A DNA stretch of 35,161 nt from an uncultured Kangiellaceae bacterium (GTDB taxonomy: Bacteria > Pseudomonadota > Gammaproteobacteria > Enterobacterales > Kangiellaceae): contig CAJQOL010000129.1 of assembly GCA_905479925.1 (NCBI GenBank), positions 1-35,161 on the forward strand. The letters run 5' to 3'. A program made the translations under genes and the position numbers. Positions within the stretch are counted from its first letter, which is position 1. The number at the start of each line of letters is the position of its first letter. The notes under the pieces were generated by a model that worked only from the letters and a program-made list of their open reading frames with translations, ran no database searches and was not told the DNA's origin. This document shows positions 19,401 through 26,500 of the stretch, piece after piece.

Positions 19401-20465
19401 ATCAAGCTCTATATGATTACTCGCTAGATCTAAATAGTAAGTTCCACTCACTTTAGGCGTTAAAACGTCAACAAACTCCTTGCTCGACTTCTTGATAATA
19501 AAATTGTCGGAATTCATACCTGCAGAATGAATAATACCGTTAAGTTGTTGGTGATCCTTTGTAATTCTAGCGACTAGAGTCTCAACCTGTTTAAAACTAG
19601 TGATATCAAGTTCGCGGTATTCTACTCTGTTTTTATTAATGACACTTTGTGACATCTGCTGGATGGTCGCACCAATTTCTGCAGAGTATTTCGAACGTCC
19701 TGTTAGAATAACCGTCGATTTCGCCGTTTTCGCTAGAATATCCTTTGCAAATAATTGACCTAATGCACCTAAACCACCAGTAATTAAATAAACGCCACTT
19801 TCTTTGTAGGGACTGTGACCTTCAAATAGCCGAGAGCCATTAATCGCTAGCAAATTTACTTCTTGACAGGCCTTAACGTATCGGCAAGCAGAATCATATT
19901 TAATTAAAGAATTGTCCCAATTAGTTTTTTCTATAATCAACCTTTTAGCTAGGACCTCGACTGATGTAGTATCTACCGCAATAATTTGGCCTTCGATATG
20001 TAGATTTTCTAGAGCGGCGGTTTTCAACAAACCAGACAAACCAGACAATATAGTTCCTTGTGGATTATTGCCAATAACCAATTGTATATTTATTCTATTT
20101 TGTGGCTTTCGCTTGAGTATCGATTGAATTTTTTTGAATACTGATTGAGAGATTTCGAGATAGATTTCTGCCAAATTCTTATTCTTAGTTAAAATTTGTT
20201 CGCAGGAACTTGATGGAATGATTCTATTCAATTCTTGAATATTGAAATTTGGCAGATCACATAATACGATATGATATTCCGAATCGTCGTTTTTAGTTTC
20301 TTTTACTGATAGATTTGTAGTCTTCACCCACTCAATTTTTGCCAGGACTGAACTAAACACACTAGCTTTTGAATTCTGCTTTATCGCTTTAATCTTAATC
20401 AGCGCCTCCTGTTGGGAGAGCTCGCCATTGGACAACGCTTGATATATTTCATTTAAATTATTCAT
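10344..20465 (-). CDS. Trans-AT polyketide synthase, second protein (complete, 3373 aa)
   Basis: Order: N-terminal docking helices (1-30), KR completing module 3 (GGLGALG, Tyr375), ACP (Ser548), KS4 (Cys822), DH° (Lys1309 replaces the catalytic His), three ECH-like domains (about 1641-2360), two ACPs (Ser2427 with Trp2433; Ser2545 with Leu2551), KS5 (Cys2820), a vestigial DH start and a C-terminal docking segment. It accepts the chain from the DH at the end of the first protein, processes it through beta-branching module 4, and condenses it on KS5 for the third protein. The ATG at 20465 is chosen because the docking sequence begins there. A weak GGGG Shine-Dalgarno lies 9 bases upstream, inside the end of the first gene. 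No AT is present, so the extender comes in trans. The C-terminus is odd: it holds two LPxYPF linker ends. Identity is certain, substrate inferred. Confidence 0.98.
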   Translation of the reverse strand: MNNLNEIYQALSNGELSQQEALIKIKAIKQNSKASVFSSVLAKIEWVKTTNLSVKETKNDDSEYHIVLCDLPNFNIQELNRIIPSSSCEQILTKNKNLAEIYLEISQSVFKKIQSILKRKPQNRINIQLVIGNNPQGTILSGLSGLLKTAALENLHIEGQIIAVDTTSVEVLAKRLIIEKTNWDNSLIKYDSACRYVKACQEVNLLAINGSRLFEGHSPYKESGVYLITGGLGALGQLFAKDILAKTAKSTVILTGRSKYSAEIGATIQQMSQSVINKNRVEYRELDITSFKQVETLVARITKDHQQLNGIIHSAGMNSDNFIIKKSSKEFVDVLTPKVSGTYYLDLASNHIELDFFVLFSSVASWFGNLGQADYSTANGFMDEFAFYRNQLVTENERHGITLSINWPLWQEGGMKIETTASESLQRTMGVKPMQNESGMQAFYQSLVIHPSQMIVMEGELSKIRHSLVAKQLNSNKSLLERQTEVLINTKPRNTQQTTLNQDRSDTASILLEELTQEHLCKQLSTFLKLPVHKIDPRAQLEKYGIDSIMAINLTNQLEKDLGSLPKTLFFEYQTIAELAKYFIKTFTSKLNEMFELENSGSCDKIVSNAKSESINTSNNRVERPYVNADVGLKRKNGINVITPQTKTSRVSMQQKEKEDSIAIVGLSGRYPEARDLEQFWNNLSEGKDCIVEVPESRWDWKEFYTEDRSQQGKHFSKWGGFIEGVDQFDPLFFNISPKEAKTIDPQERLFLQHAWNAVEDSGFTHNSLQIPHSDDASGQVGVYVGVMYGEYNLSGSLASIANRVSYFLNLHGPSITLDTMCSSSLTAIHLACQDLKQGRTDLAIAGGVNISVHPGKYLMLSDAQFISSSGNCQSFGEGGDGYIPGEGVGVVILQRLSDAVAENRHIYGVIKGSGINHGGKTNGFSVPNPKAQSNAIGRAIREANINPRHISYIEAHGTGTKLGDPIEIAALTKAFTVRLEGDSNQIDVGNNGFCLLGSAKSNIGHCESAAGIAGLTKVLLQMKHKKVVPSLHSEKLNQHIDFDTTPFIVNQELKEWHRPVINGHAQPRIAGISSFGAGGSNAHLIVEEFVNTFADEKNTSMSNFKKSYIVPLSAKNPRQLELKAIQLRDYLKGNIADLRIDSVAYTLQVGRESMNERIGILTNSVEQLIEKLDGIIAKSDSLDNVFLGQARTHGDTLSIFSVDADLRLTVDKWFSTGQYRKLLELWCKGLDVDWSKLYANQRPLFVSLPTYPFSKGKYWLEPAEAPYNPLSLARQSAIIHPLIHRNISNFEQVSFITEFSGKELFLEKNLDNIKVLPKAIYLEMLEVLFGQVLSANETPQAVELVDIIWGEDASISEKRSVSIVLFEQGKSRVDFEFFTKTHVTDDVLCQGRANLVADEDIESINLDKLKSKMKPIDSLIEADSLVSLYITERKVLAEIQLAKTNESTASMINFRIIDWALMSSLRLLNQSYVGRSMSVDSIDSFRVLEQCEETMFALISYSNTTPSDKEQISVDVQLINHSSEICVQMKGVCLSPVVSEKSSVIIKESMAKHSEQAFVHDANNQATETGLSSNTNPIKILLKNHSVAKHIAQTKPQGIALKQPLKLVNEVSERLTRNSDKPRVHLNVKDEAEFDNQTPSGCVNLYQLNDGVFSLQIDDALNKNKLSNNGISDFVNALDALERQQQVKVLLITGTQDEFIRGGREQINLAVNHGLLKAIASFPVPVIAVMQGNASGIGLLIGAISDFMICGEESHYQFTNYETSTYPTANEMALFEQRFGRVQSNHLLYLLNEFNGVQLRNSGWSCPIVDKQQVPVVAKYLAERLSSKPERALSLLKSHLASDMNKIAESLSEMDEVNSSRPTPLSGTSVKKLAMSAPLLSLDTSTDGILIVEIKRAKKQLTITELVNDFTRVLINKKTSLKPKVVILRSNNTEFLPLKSVNSKSDEVEQLLQCVLSFEVPVIVAFENNANGLAWWVAQFFSICVYSNKGSYSLAELLSSDSMMLQASYAFECNFGSMATKRILFEAKKYTGEALKKLQPTSLVVDKQQVVKRALEVALMWTKIPDTSYLNQLQQHSKELSKFNIEPIDEVTSEYKGIQIEQDESVPKTINLDSKVVSAKLYPDGVLLIAMEDQQAKNTFTDELVEGLTEVFGHVEHSSDCKVVVLTGYGNYFSSGGTKESLLAIQKGQIKFTETKAFHLAMDCRLPVISAFNGHAIGAGLTLGLFADIAIFSEESQFISPYMNYGFTPGAGATYILPKKLGFDVARESLFVADEILGTKLQKRLPSNLFASRRNIGNEALELASRVARASRASLVAVKRLWTKGSKSSLDNALREEVSMHQKTFVGQAETLKNINDNFMIEDQQPRLEGSSSGEAVKTSNKSEPRQIMNLSEVMEVIKQLLAEELHLVGEDFDENVQFIELGLDSITGVTWVKKINQRYQLSLDATKVYSYPTLQEFSRLVLKESEGQRSITSELITSVHENKPVEQGIKVSANSISDKISQQDSPSHSDVSNFLKDRLAQELHLEEIDIDEDAQFIDLGLDSITGVTLVRNINQIYDLSLEATKIYSYPTLAEFSSYLFNEIQRMAASSPIPTTDIDSSGQLFVDGGGSNTDSIDNKLTANQSNRSKLISLRTKKSRLVASNVGRRHDQPVAIIGMAGQFPQASNLDQYWKNISNGKNCISEVPLSRWDIDEIFQAGEPLAGKTNSKWIGALDEYDKFDPLFFTISPTEAETMDPQQRLFLQSCWHSIENAGYNAKELSGTKCGVFVGCAAGDYNLISREQQISAQGFTGGATSILAARISYFLNLQGPCISIDTACSSSLVAIANGCESLNSASSDLVLAGGVYVMSRSDMLIKTSQSGMLSTDGRCFSFDQRANGFVAGEGVGVVFLKRLADAEKDNDIIQGVIRGWGINQDGKTNGITAPNAESQARLEQDVYDNFQIDPADLQLIEAHGTGTKLGDPIEIEGLKNAFKKYTDNQNYCALGSVKSNIGHCLTAAGIAGVIKLILAFKHKQLPPTINYEKLNQHISLENSPFYISEKLKIWNVQEHKVRQAAISSFGFSGTNAHMVLAEYKAPNAINKQVANTSDNSLMAIPLSAKTQGRLKQKALDLVVFLQNTKTDLDLNELAFTLQTGREAMESRLVVIVSDIEELVEKLQLYVEDNSARITDLYTGQVKRNKEGLNIISQDTEVRDALISNWVAQRNLTKIVKVWTKGLAFDWAALYEKMKPKRMVLPNYPFEQERYWLETPQQEELVSSQDSVNRKMHPLLHKKKVDLGDQFKNSTLMGGNASVLAHQRTDVKPAEQLPQRITLPTYPFLRERCWVEGASEAFKEKPSLQSTGNFDSIREIFEQVDNGTIETDRAIKKLKELA
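10347..10800 (-). other. C-terminal tail of protein 2: linker, DH remnant, second linker end, docking segment
   Basis: After KS5 the linker ends normally with LPNYPFEQERYW (about 10763-10722). It is followed by the first residues of a DH (MHPLLHKKK, about 10667-10640), about 25 further residues without DH motifs, and then a second linker end, LPTYPFLRERCW (about 10530-10490). A helical tail, IREIFEQVDNGTIETDRAI, closes the protein. The tail resembles the docking segment at the end of protein 1. The vestigial DH start suggests that the module was once continuous and was split or rearranged. Confidence 0.7.
12710..18500 (-). other. Module 4: KS4-DH°-ECH-ECH-ECH-ACP-ACP (predicted beta-branching)
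   Basis: This has the same architecture as module 2 and is clearly a paralogous duplicate. KS4 (18495-17190) has TMCSSS (Cys822). The DH fold (about 16635-15860) has Lys1309 in place of the catalytic His (FLEKNLDN) and an aberrant second motif (IIDWALMSS). The ECH array follows. The first ACP (about 13300-13060) has DSITGVTW (Ser2427, Trp2433). The second (about 12935-12710) has DSITGVTL (Ser2545, Leu2551) and so lacks the Trp flag. No KR is present. Beta-branching is inferred from the flagged ACP, dead DH and ECHs. Confidence 0.9.
13385..15545 (-). other. Triple enoyl-CoA-hydratase-like (crotonase) array in module 4
   Basis: ECHa (about 15545-14890) has RGGREQ and QGNASGIG. ECHb (about 14840-14200) has ENNANGLAWW instead of a glycine-rich oxyanion loop and no GG pair, so it is probably inactive. 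ECHc (about 14130-13385) is PksI/ECH2-like: SSGGTK, FNGHAIGAG, NYGFTPGAGA and a C-terminal MHQKTF. The order and the degenerate middle unit match the array of module 2. The same division of labour has therefore been kept in both copies. Confidence 0.87.
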
Positions 20466-20580
20466 TTTCGTCTACCCCAATTCTACTGCTTCATCAACAG
20501 AAATTTCTTTATCCAAAAGCTGCTCAATAATCTTTGCATAATATGCGTCGTCAAATTGAGCTAGCTGATCATTTTCTTGT
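20370..20580 (-). other. Docking interface between proteins 1 and 2
   Basis: Protein 1 ends in AYYAKIIEQLLDKEIS and a short helix ending EAVELG. Protein 2 begins with EIYQALSNGELSQQEAL. Both are short helical hairpins of the pattern L-x-x-G/K-E-I/L-S-x-x-EA. This matches the four-helix-bundle docking domains of trans-AT PKSs, in which two C-terminal and two N-terminal helices pair. They would hold the KS-DH and KR-ACP halves of module 3 together. Confidence 0.75.
20466..20490 (-). promoter_or_regulatory. Ribosome binding site of gene 2 inside the end of gene 1
   Basis: A GGGG at 20478-20475 lies 9 bases before the ATG at 20465 and overlaps the last codons and stop of gene 1. The gap between stop and start is only 6 bases. 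The site is weak, which suggests translation of gene 2 depends largely on ribosomes finishing gene 1. There is no room for a separate promoter. Confidence 0.6.
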
Positions 20581-23500
20581 CTATCTAAATTGTCGTTATT
20601 GGCGTCTAAACCAGACTGTAATTTATACTTCGCAACCTCCATTACACGAGTCGAAAACCCTTGCATTTGTACACAGACGTTACCCTGCAAATCACACAAA
20701 TCGATATCTATCCTTTCAATATTGTCGCCTGGCTGACTGTCAGGAGAATATCGAACCCAAACGAACATCTCTTTACTACACTCAGAAATAATTCGCAGGG
20801 TGTCTAATGCAAATGGAATGGATGGTTTACCACCAAGTTGCTCTGAGTCTGTGTGTAGACCTATAGAAGTCTGCAGCGCACTATCCATTAAACTTGGATG
20901 TAGACGATAGTCACTAAAACTTGAATCGACAACTGACGGCAATCGTAATTCAGCTAATACTTGACGTTCACCTTGGTAAATCTTCGTTACGCATTGATGA
21001 GCTGGCCCGTAGTTTAAACCGGTTTGAAGAAAAGTCTCATATAGCTTTTCCGCTTCAATCGTCGCGCGATTCATTCGTAACTTAAGTTGACTTATATCAA
21101 GCGGCTCAGGTGTTACTTTTTTAGTAAACACCGCTTGACCTTGACAGTGGATAACACGCTCATTTTCATTTAGCTCATTTTGTGGCTTCTTAGTTGCTCC
21201 ATCTTGGTGAACTAAATTTTCAACCTGACTGTAAATTTCGTAATCAATCACGTTTTCGTCATTTGGCGATATAGCAATACCTATTTGGGTTTCTTGATCT
21301 ACAATAACGGGTTGCACCCAAACTGTATGATGTAATTCTAGGCTCATCAATTCTGACCCGTCTGGGGTCGCATTTTCAATTGCCGCTCTAGCGATTTCCA
21401 AGTAGGCAACACCCGGTAGAATTTTTTCAAACGTGGGTAGCTTCGAATAAACATTCTCTATTTCGCTATCTTGTGGTGAGGATGTATTCAAAAGTACTTG
21501 GTGGTCCTTCAAGAAAAACTCCTCTCCACTAAAGTTTGATAGGTAGCTTTGTTGTCTAAGATCAGACGTATTAATCTGCAGCAAAGGGTGAATAAATAGG
21601 TCTGGCGAAGGAACGGACGTTGCCGGACCGTGACCACTTGATAAAAGAAACTCCGATTCGATCCAATATCTCTCTTTTGCAAATGGATAAACGGGTAAGT
21701 TAATTCGTAGCGGTTTATTTTCTGGGTAGAGTTTTTGCCAGTTCCAGTCAACTCCTTTAATCCAGAGAGCAGTCAATTTTGATAGTTTATTGTCCGATAT
21801 CAACTTGTCAACAATAGCATCCTCGACGTCTTTATCTTGTCCAATAATGCCCATTCCGTCACTACTGTTGCTGATTTTTCCTCGATATAAATTAGATTCC
21901 CCATGCTTCTCGGTTCCTTCCGGTAGCTTTAGATAAGCTTCAATCTTGTCGACTAATTGATCAACACTATTGACTAACACTGCGAACCGCTCCTCCATTG
22001 CTTCTCGACCCACCTGCAAAGTGTAAGCGAGATCGGCAAGTTCAACTTTATCTTGACGACGAAGGTAATCGAGTAAATCAGCAGCCTTTTGCTGTAATTG
22101 TTCACTCGTTTTAGCTGACAACGGAATTATCGAGCCATGTTCTTGAGTGATCGACACCGCTACTCGACCGTCGGTTGCCGATGACTCATATTCAGAAATC
22201 ACGATATGAGCATTGGTACCACTGAACCCAAATGAACTAATCGCTGCCTGGCGCTTTTCATTTTCAAGCACCTCCCACGGTCTTAGTTTGTCGCTGATAA
22301 AAAACGGGCTATTCTCCAATGAAATGTGTTCATTCAAGTTTTGATAGTTGATCGTTGGCGGCAAAGTTTTGTATTTCAGCGAAAAGATTAGTTTTATGAA
22401 ACCGGCTACGCCTGCTGCTGTAACGCAATGACCTATATTGCTTTTTACAGATCCCAAAGCGCAGTAATTAGTTCTACCCGTGAATTTTTTGAATGTGTCC
22501 TTCAACCCTTCTATTTCAATAGGGTCGCCAAGTTTAGTTCCGGTTCCATGTGCTTCTATTAATTGAATACAAGCAGGGTCAATATCGAATTGTTGGTATA
22601 TATCTTGTTGTAATCTGGTCTGTGATACGGGATTAGGCGCGGTAATTCCATTTGTTTTTCCGTCTTGATTCACTCCCCAGCCCTGCACTACACCCTGGAT
22701 TATGTCTCGATCTTTTTCTGCATCTGCTAGCCGTTTTAACATCACGACTCCAACTCCCTCACCCGCAACAAAACCATTAGCGCGCTGATCAAAGGCAAAG
22801 CACTTACCATCATTCGACAGCATTCCAGACTGTGCAGTTTTGACCAGTAGTGAAGGCCCAGACATCACATGTACTCCGCCAGCTAAAACAGTATCACTCG
22901 CTCCAGTATTTAAACTATCGCAAGCGTTTGCGATGGCAACGAGTGATGAAGAACAAGCAGTTTCTATTGATATACATGGCCCCTGTAAATTTAGAAAGTA
23001 CGAAATTCTAGCTGCCAATATCGATATAGAATTCCCAGTAAAACCTTGCGCACTCAACAGCTGTTCTTTGGAGAATAAATTATAGTCACCGATTGAACAA
23101 CCGACAAAAACCCCGCATTTACTACCTGATAGAGTACGCGGGTTATAACCGGCGTTTTCTATGCAATGCCAACTAGCTTGCAAGAACAATCGTTGTTGCG
23201 GATCCATAAATTCTGCTTCAGCGGGGGATATGTTAAAAAACAATGGGTCGAATAAATCATATTCTTCAATCGCTCCCATCCATTTACTGTTGGTTTTTCC
23301 AGTAGTGGGTATGCCTTGTTGATAAAAATCATCAACATTCCAGCGTTGTTTAGATATTTCGCTAATACAGTTTTTACCTTGCTTAATATTCTCCCAAAAC
23401 TCATCAATATTTTTCGCTTGAGGAAATTGCCCAGCCAATCCTATTACAGCAATTGGTTCGTGTTCAAATTTTCCAGTCTTGTGTGTTCTCGTCGTTAACT

Positions 23501-26500
23501 TCCGGTTCTTTCTCCAGGACTTAAGGGATTTAAATGAAGAACTTGTTATTACTGACGTCTTAGGCAACACAACTGTTTGGGAAGATGCCTTCGAGATTTT
23601 GTCTGCTTCATCTAACTCAACACCTAACATTGAATTCGGCAATTTACCGACCTCAGATGCAACGTAATGGGAAAACTCTTGCAAAGTCGGAAAGCTATAC
23701 ACTTTAGTCGCTTCAACAGTGAGCTGATACTTGTCGTTGATCTTTCGCACCCAAGTAACACCAGTAATGGAGTCAAGTCCTAAGTCTATAAATTGAGCGC
23801 TAGCATCAATTTCGTCAATTTCCATATGTAACTCTTGTGCCAATAGATTCGCTAAGCTTTCTAAGATTAAAGACACCGTCGTAGAGTCACCGTTTGTTTG
23901 GTGATTACTCATCGATTCTTTTTGTTCTTGAGCTTCAGTTTGTGATGATTCAATGGCTTCATCTGAGATCAAGTGATCTAAATTCTGACCTTGTTGGTTA
24001 ACTTCGCCACTTACGTACTCACCAAACTCGGCCAACGTAGGATAGCTATATACTTTTGTTGCTTCAATCGACAACTTAAATTCCTCGTTGATTTTACGTA
24101 CCCAAGTAACACCAGTAATAGAATCTAAACCTAAATCGATAAATTGCGCCTGTTCATCAAACTCTTCTATCTCCATATGTAGCTCTTGCGCTAAGTATTT
24201 TTTCAATAACCCCGTCACCACCGAGGAACTAGCGCTTGGTGCAGAGCTAAGCTTGCTGACGATGTTCGCAGCTTTTGAAACAGATAATTTTTTTGGATTC
24301 ACACGCTGACGTTCGATATTGTGTATATCGGCTTGGTCCACTTTGGTATTAGAACTAATAACATTATTGACATGTATTGAAAACTCTTTAAGCGTTGGAT
24401 GGCTATAAACCTTGGTCGCTTCAATCGCCAATTTAAAATTCTCATTAATTTTTCTTACCCAAGTAACGCCTGTTATAGAATCTAAACCCAAGTCAATAAA
24501 CTGTTCTTCAGCATCAATTTCGTCTAATGCTAGATGTAACTCATCTGCTAAATATTGCTTTAGTACTTCAATGACATCAGAGAGTTCTGCAACACTTTCA
24601 CTTGGGCTTGAGCTTGATTCCATTGTAGCGATATCTAATTGAGAAGAGGATAAGCTAACGTTTTTCGTGGTGGAGCTTGTGAAGTTGTTGTGATCCGTGC
24701 CAAATTTTCTCTCTATACTATCAAGTGCGTCAGCTCTACCTACAAATGTTATTTCATGCATTTCGAGCTCTAATCGATAAGTTTCCGGCAATCGCTCATT
24801 CAAATGAGCCGCCAATAATTGTTTTATTCTGGTTAGGCGTTCAACAGAGTTTATTGCGATCTGTTTAGCTAACGACATTGCAGCTGAAAAGATTTCTTTT
24901 CTAGGCAATACGGGCGTTGATAAACCTCGTTTTTGTAACTCACTGCCCGAGATAGGTGTCGCTGTAAGTAAATTTTCTCTTGCTATGTCGTATCCAAGTT
25001 TATCAGTTAGTACTAACGTAGATCCTGCTCCTGGAGTAAAGCCATAATTGACATAGGGACTTAGGAATTTGCTTTCATTACTAAACAACACGAAATCTGC
25101 GAACATGCCCATTGACCAGCCGGCTCCAATTGCGTGACCTTGCATGGCGGCAATGACAGGCACTTTGCAAGATAGTGCGGCATGATAAGTTTCAATATCG
25201 GTAAATTTTGCGTTGCCTTCATGTATCGCTATCAATGCGTCTTTAGTACCTCCAGAAGCAAAATAGTTTTCGTAGCCAGTTAAGATAACCGCCTTGTAAT
25301 TGGCAAACTCTTCAACGTGCTGATACGCTTTTTGCATGCCATCAACAAATTGAGTTGAGAACATGTTCTTCGCTTGTTTATCCTGCATACTAATAACAAG
25401 GATACCATCTGGATATGCGGTTAGTTGAATAACATCTGAGTCGATATCTACTGGTGTCGGGTCATTGATATAGCTCACCGATGATAACTTTGGTTTAGTC
25501 AGTGATTTCGGTAATTGCCTTAGCTGCTTATTAATAAACAATGCCTTCGATTTTTTTAGTTCAATTAATTTTTCTATATCCGAATCAGCCCAACGTTTCG
25601 CGGACTGCATTGCGAATTCACGTACGTTATCCTTGTCGGTTACCTGAATTGTGGCGAGCTGTTTTTTCAGTTCCTCACCACTCGCTCTTAGACCAGTCAA
25701 TAGTAGGCGCTTTGTAAATTCTTGACCAAGGCGCTCACTAAAAATAACCACTGCATTCTGGTCGAGCCTTTCACCGAGCGTTACATCACTTAACGAATAA
25801 GTGCCTTGTTTACTAAGAATACATAGATCGCAAAACTGACATAATATCCAAGCAATATCATGAGCGTCACATTCAATAGCACCGACAACCATAGCATCAA
25901 GTCCGAGCAACAGATCTCTAAGTTCAGAAAATGTTTTATACGATAGGTTTTCTTTATGACTGGGGATGAAATTATCATATTCACTTTGAAGTACTACAAC
26001 TTTAATACCTGGGTCCAGATTGATATGCCTGAGCAGAGATATCAAGTCAATAAAAACGGCCTCTTTGGATACATTACTTCTAGAGGTGCTTATAGTTATT
26101 TCCAACACGTTGTTGCCGTGAATTTCCAGTCGAAGGTTAGCAAACGAAGGCAATGTCGTAACTCTTTGTGTGTGGTCCGTAGCAACCAATTTTTTTGAGA
26201 GTTTATCTTCAGTTAACTGATATGCATATTTTCGAATATGTCGAGCAAGATGTTTCTTTAATAAAGTCAACACAGCCCGTGGTTTAGTCGATAGGTCTGA
26301 CGCCAATTTTTGCGAAAACATCATAACCTCAGATTTACGCAACACAGGAATACTCCAACCTAGTTCAGCAATCTTGCCGCCAGAGAGTGAACCGGCGGAA
26401 ATGAAGTTTTCAGTTTGTCTTACTCCAAATCGTTCTTTCAATAGATTGTACTCTGCGACGCTAGGATAATCATTTTGATGATTGTCAGAATAGCTATAGG

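Larger units (their letters stand above)
18700..23465 (-). other. Module 3: KS3-DH // KR-ACP, split between proteins 1 and 2
   Basis: KS3 (23462-22180) has ETACSSS (Cys4065), EAHGTG and KSNIGH. The DH (about 21600-20630) has His4549 and Asp4755, but 20 extra residues between the His and ILPG. Protein 1 ends after the DH. Protein 2 resumes with the KR (Rossmann motif near 19797, Tyr375; Asp kept in the NSD site and Phe at Tyr-8, so B-type predicted) and an ACP with GIDSIM (Ser548, 18824). The two halves make one complete KS-DH-KR-ACP module, predicted to form an alkene. Splits between DH and KR are known in trans-AT systems. Confidence 0.9.

Noticed and set aside
23650-24590. Regularly spaced similar blocks as a CRISPR-like or non-coding repeat
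   Set aside because: Units are about 75-codon ACP domains in frame, with spacers of coding linker sequence.
25500-26130. ECHb as a separate broken gene
   Set aside because: It lies in the uninterrupted frame of gene 1 between two other ECH domains, and a counterpart is present in gene 2. It is a degenerate domain, not a pseudogene.
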